From: an uncultured Blautia sp.
GTDB taxonomy: Bacteria; Bacillota; Clostridia; Lachnospirales; Lachnospiraceae
Length of the DNA stretch: 11,287 bases
Direction: 5' to 3'
Assembly: GCA_946629475.1 (NCBI GenBank)
Contig: CAMOXX010000072.1
Coordinates: forward strand, 1-11,287
Shown: positions 7,248 to 11,287 of the stretch, piece by piece
Position numbering within the stretch: position 1 is the first letter of the stretch
Layout of the letters: every line of letters starts with the position of its first letter
Program-made: the position numbers and the translations under genes
The notes under the pieces: model-generated
What the model saw: the letters and a program-made list of their open reading frames with translations, nothing else
Database searches by the model: none
Told to the model about the DNA's origin: nothing

Positions 7248-7259
7248 ATGTAATTACAT
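7248..7259. promoter_or_regulatory. Perfect palindrome ATGTAATTACAT touching the -35 box
   Basis: This 12-base perfect palindrome ends at the first base of the -35 box of the kinase-enolase promoter. Its half-site TGTAAT is the same as that of the near-palindromes at 1258-1271 and 7300-7313, but with different half-site spacing. It is a candidate regulator binding site; chance occurrence in AT-rich DNA cannot be excluded. Confidence 0.35.
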
Positions 7260-7287
7260 TGACTTTATATACTGAAATCTTTATAAT
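7259..7287 (+). promoter_or_regulatory. Strong sigma-70-type promoter of the kinase-enolase fusion gene
   Basis: TTGACT (7259-7264) and a perfect TATAAT (7282-7287) are separated by exactly 17 bases. Transcription should begin near 7294, giving a leader of about 72 bases. The promoter is close to consensus, so control is more likely by repression than activation, consistent with palindromes flanking it on both sides. Confidence 0.75.
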
Positions 7288-7299
7288 TCTTATCAGAAA

Positions 7300-7313
7300 T
7301 GTAATATATCGCA
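7300..7313. promoter_or_regulatory. Candidate operator TGTAATATATCGCA (copy B)
   Basis: It differs at one position from the site at 1258-1271 and lies a few bases downstream of the predicted transcription start, a classic repressor position. The ten-base core GTAATATATC also occurs at 7168-7177. It is less symmetrical than copy A, with 10 of 14 self-complementary positions. Confidence 0.42.
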
Positions 7314-7365
7314 GGATTCTACAGGCTGAATTCATATAATACGATCAAAAAGAAGGAGTTTTGAC

Positions 7366-10062
7366 ATGCAGACGAAGATTAAAAACAGAGATATCCTGCT
7401 CTCTCACGGCGATATTGAAAGCAAGCGCATTGTTCTGGACATAGCGGAAAAGACCCTCCGGCATCTTGATGCCTATGAGCGGATCAAAAGCATCGCGCAC
7501 ATGGAAGGAAGTGTTCTCTGCATCGGTGAGAAACGCTGGGATCTGTCGAAAAAGCGCCACGTTTATCTTCTCGGTGCCGGAAAGGCCTGTAACCACATGG
7601 CGATGGCCGTGGATGAAATTCTGGGTGATTATCTCACCCGCGGAATTGCGATTGTCAAGATCAGTGAACCCACAGATGTGTTCCGGCACACGGATGTCTA
7701 TGTCGGCGGGCATCCGCTGCCCAATGAGGAAGGTCTCCGTGCCTGCAGAGAAATCCTGAAGCTGGTGGACGCTTCCGGGCCGGAGGATCTGTTTATCGTG
7801 GTCATCAGCGGCGGCTCCTCCGCTCTGATGAGCTGTCCGATCGAAGGCATTACGCTGCAGGACGAAATCGACACCACCGATGTCATGCTGAAGTCCGGTG
7901 CCGGGATCTATGAGATCAATGCAATCCGCCGCCATATCTCCGCCATGAACGGCGGCATGCTGGCAAAGCGGATTCAGTCCCGCGGTGCGGAACTCATCGG
8001 CTTCGGAATCAGCGACGGTGTCGGCACCCCGGCCACCGCTGACATCAGCAAGCCCTATAAGAATTATAAAGGAACACCCATGGGTCCCGACCAGACCACG
8101 CTGGAGACCGCACGTCAGGTGATCCGTGACTACGGTGTGGCAGACCGCCTGCCGAAGTCGGTCGTGGACTATCTTATGAACGTCGGTCCCGAGGGTGAAA
8201 CCCCAAAGGCCTTCCCCGACAACACCTATTTTCTGCTCAACAGTCTGCCGGACTCCTGTCTGACCGCAAAACGTATCTCCGAAGAAATGGGGATTCCTGC
8301 AGTTATTCTGACTTCTTACCTGGAGGGTGAGGCCAGGGACGTCGGTACCGTGTTCGCCTCCATCGCCCGTGAGATTCAGAATTACGGGAATCCGGTCAAA
8401 GCTCCCTGCGTTCTTCTCTGCTCCGGTGAGGCCACCACGCAGATTCTGGATAACTCCGTCATCACCGGCCACGGAGGCCCCGGCCAGGAGCTCACCCTCT
8501 CCTTTGCCCTCACCGCAAAGAAGGCCCCCGGCGTTGCCTGCATGTCCATCGACTCTGAGGGGACGGACGGCACCACTTCCGTAGCCGGCGGGCTCACGGA
8601 TTCCACCAGCTACGATACCGCTGTCGCCAAAGGGATCGACATCTTTGAGCATCTGCGCGGCCATGCCTGTTTTGAGGCTCTGGACGCCATGGGGGATGCG
8701 GTCTTCACCGGAAACACCGGGACCAACCTCTGCGACCTTAACATCATGTATGTGCCTGCCCTTCCCGAAAAACCGCATCAGTCCGACGTGTTCCGCATCA
8801 GGAGCGTGCATGCGCGTCAGCTGATAGACTGCAAGTGCCGTCCCATGGTGGAGGTCGATGTGATCACCGAAGGCGGCGCTGTCGGCACCGCATCCGCGCC
8901 GACCGGCACTTCCGTGGGCATGTATGAGTCCTGCGTCCTCCGGGACGGTGATCCGGCGGAATACAACGGGCTTTCCGTGCACAAGGCTGTTGCAAATGTC
9001 AACGATATCATCGCTCCGGCTCTGATCGGTAAAAATGTGTTGGATCAGGAAGCGCTGGACCAGATTATGATCGATCTGGACGGAACCCCGGATAAACACG
9101 TGCTCGGCGGCAACGCGATTTACTCCGTTTCCGTGGCATGTTATCGGGCAGCTGCCGCTGCCCTCGGGCGTCCGCTCTATGACTACATCGCCGGCGGGCA
9201 GATCCGCACGGTTCCGATCCCCTCATTCAACGTTATGAACGGCGGAAACAACGCCGGAATACGTCAGGCCTTCAATGAGTTCATCGTCATGCCTTACCGG
9301 GCGAAGGACATCGAGCAGGCTGTGGAAATTGCCGTCAAGGTCTTTCAGAAGCTCGGCAGCGTGATCCGGGAGTACACTGGTGCCGAACCCAGAGTCGGCG
9401 GTTCCTACGGCTGGTGTGCTCCTTCCGAAGACCCTGAGGTCTGCCTGAATCTCATCCAGAAGGCCATCGACCTCTGCGGCTATACCGCGGAATGTGCCTT
9501 TGCTCTTGACTGTGCCAGCAGCGAGATGTATGACAAGGAGCAGCGGCGCTATTATCTGAACGGAAGCTATGTCACCTCTGATGAGCTGATTGCCTACATG
9601 AAAGGTCTGACTGAACGGCACAATTTTGTCTTCATTGAGGATCTGCTGGACGAAAATGACTGGGAAGGCTTCCGCAAAGCTCATGAGGAGATCACCCGCA
9701 GCTTTATCATCGGTGACGATTTCACCGTCTCCAACATCGACCGCATCAGGAAAGCCTATGAACAGCAAGCTGTTGACGGCTTTATCCTGAAGCCAAACCA
9801 GGTCGGAACCATTTCGGAAGCCCTGGTCTCCCACCGCTTTGCACAGGAGCGGAACCTCTTCTCCATCACCTCCGGACGCAGCGGAGGGGTCGTCGGGGAT
9901 GTCGTCATGGATCTGGCCGTCGGTCTCCAGATTCCATTTATCAAAAACGGCTGCCCCCGCAGCGGTGAGCGGATCGACAAGCTCAATTTCCTCATGCGCG
10001 TGAAAGACAGTTACCCCGGCTGCCACATGGCGAAGATTGACGACATCGTCCGTTTCCATTGA
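7366..10062 (+). CDS. Fusion protein: MOFRL-type glycerate 2-kinase domain joined to a divergent enolase domain
   Basis: A single 898-residue cytosolic protein with AAGGAG (7353-7358) seven bases before the ATG. Residues about 10-463 match type II glycerate 2-kinase (DUF4147 plus MOFRL): GAGKA with K73, GGHPLPNEEG, VISGGSSALM, EINAIRRHISAMNGG, GEATTQ, EGTDGTT...AGG, and TGNTGTNLCDL. Residues about 474-898 match enolase over its full length, after a linker of about ten residues. Read against yeast enolase, retained residues are S516 (S39), E638 (E168), metal ligands D715, E758 and D784 (D246, E295, D320), K809 (K345), R838-S839 (R374-S375) and K860 (K396). Changed are N629 (H159), S680 (E211), G837 (H373), and DSRGNP, which reads DCKCRP. 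In the kinase half GGRNQE reads GGPGQE and the IASGPT loop is rebuilt. The domain order would suit glycerate to 2-phosphoglycerate to phosphoenolpyruvate, but the changes suggest a different substrate or second reaction. Confidence 0.93.
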   Translation: MQTKIKNRDILLSHGDIESKRIVLDIAEKTLRHLDAYERIKSIAHMEGSVLCIGEKRWDLSKKRHVYLLGAGKACNHMAMAVDEILGDYLTRGIAIVKISEPTDVFRHTDVYVGGHPLPNEEGLRACREILKLVDASGPEDLFIVVISGGSSALMSCPIEGITLQDEIDTTDVMLKSGAGIYEINAIRRHISAMNGGMLAKRIQSRGAELIGFGISDGVGTPATADISKPYKNYKGTPMGPDQTTLETARQVIRDYGVADRLPKSVVDYLMNVGPEGETPKAFPDNTYFLLNSLPDSCLTAKRISEEMGIPAVILTSYLEGEARDVGTVFASIAREIQNYGNPVKAPCVLLCSGEATTQILDNSVITGHGGPGQELTLSFALTAKKAPGVACMSIDSEGTDGTTSVAGGLTDSTSYDTAVAKGIDIFEHLRGHACFEALDAMGDAVFTGNTGTNLCDLNIMYVPALPEKPHQSDVFRIRSVHARQLIDCKCRPMVEVDVITEGGAVGTASAPTGTSVGMYESCVLRDGDPAEYNGLSVHKAVANVNDIIAPALIGKNVLDQEALDQIMIDLDGTPDKHVLGGNAIYSVSVACYRAAAAALGRPLYDYIAGGQIRTVPIPSFNVMNGGNNAGIRQAFNEFIVMPYRAKDIEQAVEIAVKVFQKLGSVIREYTGAEPRVGGSYGWCAPSEDPEVCLNLIQKAIDLCGYTAECAFALDCASSEMYDKEQRRYYLNGSYVTSDELIAYMKGLTERHNFVFIEDLLDENDWEGFRKAHEEITRSFIIGDDFTVSNIDRIRKAYEQQAVDGFILKPNQVGTISEALVSHRFAQERNLFSITSGRSGGVVGDVVMDLAVGLQIPFIKNGCPRSGERIDKLNFLMRVKDSYPGCHMAKIDDIVRFH

Positions 10063-10097
10063 TGATTTGGTTTTCTGTCACGGAACTCATTCTGGTG

Positions 10098-10132
10098 AAA
10101 AACGCTCCGGCAAACATCTGCCGGAGCGTTTC
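10098..10132. terminator. Bidirectional terminator between the fusion gene and the GntR-type gene
   Basis: A perfect 13-base stem, AAACGCTCCGGCA (10100-10112) with its complement at 10119-10131, closes a six-base loop. The minus-strand side continues as TTTTT, a good terminator for the GntR-type gene; the plus-strand tail is only TTT. It lies between the two convergent stop codons. Confidence 0.85.
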
Positions 10133-10157
10133 CGAATGAAAATATTCTGTTGCAGTC

Positions 10158-10853
10158 CTATAGGCCGGAGCAAACCTTCTCCTCCGAAATCAGCCCCTGC
10201 AGGCCCAGCATGGAATTGATCCAGTTGTTTTTCATGGCAATTTCCGCCCCATACGGGTCCCGCAGGCGAAGCGCGTGGATCAGCTCCATGTGCTCGTCAT
10301 AAGATGCCCGAAGGATTTCCGCATCACGAAAATAGAGATAGTCCAGCCGGGCAATGTGCGTCCACAGGCTTTCGCACAGATCTCTGATATATTCATTTCC
10401 GGACATCCGGATCACGAGATCGTGGAATTTTCGGTCACCGATCAGCGCAGGATAGGCGTTTTTTTCTCTCTGAAGTATCTTTACGTAAAAATCCTCATTT
10501 GCTTCAATCAGGCTGACGATATCTTCATCCTTCGCCCTTTCAGCGGCGTTTTTCGCAGCCAGGCTCTGAAGCATGCACATCGGCGCGTACAGCTGCTCCA
10601 CTTTGTCCGGAGTGATCGGCGCTACCATCGTGGCCTTTCCCGGGATGGTACAGATCAGCTTCTGCTGTTCCAGCCGTTTCAGCACTTCCCGTATCGGTGT
10701 TCTGCCGGTATGAAAATAGGCGGCGATCTCCATATCCGATATTTTCTCACCCGGCTTCAGCTGCAGCGTAATGATCCATTTTTTCAGCTGCTCCTCAATC
10801 AGTTCTTTATTCGCAATGACATCCCGTTCAAATTCATCTGCCGGCATCGGCAT
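10158..10853 (-). CDS. GntR-family transcriptional regulator, FCD (FadR) subfamily
   Basis: Predicted repressor of 231 residues, typical of the FadR/FCD group. Residues about 17-80 form the winged helix-turn-helix, with the signature HTGRTPIREVLKRLEQQKLI and a short wing. Residues about 85-215 form the all-helical FCD ligand domain. The metal-binding Asp plus three His pattern of this domain is visible as D140-xxx-H144, H166 and H188 (in YDEHMELIHAL). Such proteins usually sense organic acids or sugar acids, which fits this locus. The ATG at 10853 follows a GGGGGA site by six to seven bases. It converges on the kinase-enolase gene and diverges from a MurR/RpiR-type gene 68 bases away. It is a good candidate for the TGTAAT-type operators, though that is inference. 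Confidence 0.94.
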   Translation of the reverse strand: MPMPADEFERDVIANKELIEEQLKKWIITLQLKPGEKISDMEIAAYFHTGRTPIREVLKRLEQQKLICTIPGKATMVAPITPDKVEQLYAPMCMLQSLAAKNAAERAKDEDIVSLIEANEDFYVKILQREKNAYPALIGDRKFHDLVIRMSGNEYIRDLCESLWTHIARLDYLYFRDAEILRASYDEHMELIHALRLRDPYGAEIAMKNNWINSMLGLQGLISEEKVCSGL

Positions 10854-10854
10854 G

Positions 10855-10893
10855 CCGTATTCCCCCTTTCCAGTTCATGTCCGGCCCGTATTC
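10855..10893. repeat. Direct repeat CCGTATTC in the GntR/RpiR intergenic region
   Basis: CCGTATTC occurs at 10855-10862 and 10886-10893, 31 bases apart, about three helical turns. The copies lie in the 68-base gap between two divergent regulator genes, the first next to the GntR-type start codon. It may be a binding site or chance; no clear promoter boxes are visible in this gap. Confidence 0.25.
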
Positions 10894-10921
10894 GGCTTTA
10901 TTCAGATTAAGGAGATCTCTT

Positions 10922-11287
10922 ATGCTTTACGGAAGAATCCAGGAAAAATACGACTCCCTCACACATTCCCAGAAGCAGGTTGCCGGCTATCTGGATAACC
11001 ATTCCGATGATGTCGTCTTCTGCACCCTGGAAGATCTCGCCTCCCGTATAGAGGTCAGCACCACCACCATCATTCGTTTTGCACGGGCGCTCGGCTATTC
11101 CGGTTTCAGCGATATGCAAAACGATGCAAAACGCGACATGCAGAACAAAGCGACGCTTCCGGAACGCCTGGATGATACCATCGTCAGCGGTCCGGAGGGG
11201 AATCTGCTTCAACAGGCCTTCAGTCTGGATATCGAAAACATCCGTCTGACTCTGGCCGCACAGAAAACGGAGGATCTCCGGGAAACC
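10922..11287 (+). CDS. MurR/RpiR-family transcriptional regulator, 3' end beyond the window
   Basis: The first 122 codons are present and open to the window edge. Residues 1-75 match the RpiR-type N-terminal helix-turn-helix domain: LTHSQKQVAGYLDNH, then the recognition region TLEDLASRIEVSTTTIIRFAR and LGYSGFSDMQ. The missing C-terminal part would normally be a SIS domain binding a phosphosugar. The ATG is well supported by AAGGAG (10909-10914) seven bases upstream. It diverges from the GntR-type gene and may control a further sugar or sugar-acid operon to the right, or act as a second regulator of this locus. Confidence 0.92.
   Translation, partial: MLYGRIQEKYDSLTHSQKQVAGYLDNHSDDVVFCTLEDLASRIEVSTTTIIRFARALGYSGFSDMQNDAKRDMQNKATLPERLDDTIVSGPEGNLLQQAFSLDIENIRLTLAAQKTEDLRET

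Larger units (their letters stand above)
6994..7365. other. 372-bp divergent regulatory region between the TRAP block and the kinase-enolase gene
   Basis: No gene is seen here; the DNA is AT-rich compared with its flanks. On the minus strand a perfect TATAAT (7063-7058) about 65 bases before the dctM GTG is the likely -10 box of the TRAP block. No good -35 box lies 17 bases away (TATCTG), which fits an activator-dependent promoter. On the plus strand lies a strong promoter (7259-7287) with two candidate operators (7248-7259, 7300-7313). A third site, AGGG-8 bases-CCCT at 7165-7180, contains GTAATATATC, shared with the 7300 site. Confidence 0.6.

Noticed and set aside
7335..7340. A second TATAAT just before the fusion gene RBS
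   Set aside because: No -35-like hexamer lies 16-18 bases upstream and the leader would be very short; the TTGACT-17-TATAAT promoter upstream is much better.
8740..8830. Possible sequencing error or separate start joining kinase and enolase
   Set aside because: The frame is continuous with a sensible short linker, and the nearby ATG in GTGCATGCG is out of frame, so a real fusion is the simpler reading from this sequence.
7345..9099. A 584-codon open frame on the minus strand opposite the kinase-enolase gene
   Set aside because: It lies entirely antisense to a gene with clear family motifs, its translation shows no recognisable domain, and such frames arise from codon bias in moderately GC-rich genes.
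9223..10059. A 278-codon minus-strand frame opposite the enolase domain
   Set aside because: Antisense shadow of the enolase coding region, with no RBS-supported reason to believe it.

Overview
The window looks like chromosomal DNA from an anaerobic Gram-positive bacterium of the Clostridia. I infer this from the strong AGGAG-type ribosome binding sites, the AT-rich promoters next to moderately GC-rich genes, and the gene families present. It holds an apparently complete accessory catabolic locus for an unidentified hydroxy- or sugar-acid-like carboxylate, with regulators at both ends. There are no RNA genes, insertion sequences, CRISPR arrays or phage genes that I can see.

Layout, left to right. 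The first 17 bases hold the start of a leftward gene running off the window, with its own RBS and promoter. Next comes a leftward AraC-type regulator (190-1071) with a terminator. Diverging from it is a rightward ornithine cyclodeaminase/mu-crystallin family gene (1330-2481). A bidirectional terminator separates this from a leftward four-gene block, transcribed as TRAP large permease dctM, binding protein dctP, small permease dctQ, then a LarA-family nickel-pincer racemase/epimerase (down to 2574). A 372-bp divergent regulatory region (6994-7365) separates the block from a rightward 898-residue gene. That gene fuses a MOFRL-type glycerate 2-kinase domain to an enolase domain. Past a shared terminator lie a leftward GntR/FCD regulator (10158-10853) and a rightward MurR/RpiR-type regulator (from 10922, cut by the window end).

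A likely working model, which is inference: the TRAP transporter imports a carboxylate; the LarA homologue inverts a 2-hydroxy centre; the fused protein phosphorylates the hydroxy acid and passes the phospho-acid to its enolase half; the cyclodeaminase-like NAD(P)-dependent enzyme acts on a related imine or keto compound. The most striking feature is the fusion protein. By eye its enolase half keeps the three metal ligands, the proton-abstracting lysine, the phosphate-binding Arg-Ser and the carboxylate-binding lysine. It lacks the general-acid glutamate, two active-site histidines and the DSRGNP signature. Its kinase half also deviates in two signature loops. This points to a two-step enzyme acting on something other than plain glycerate/2-phosphoglycerate. 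Similar TGTAAT...-type palindromes at the starts of the cyclodeaminase-like and fusion transcription units suggest one regulator controls both.
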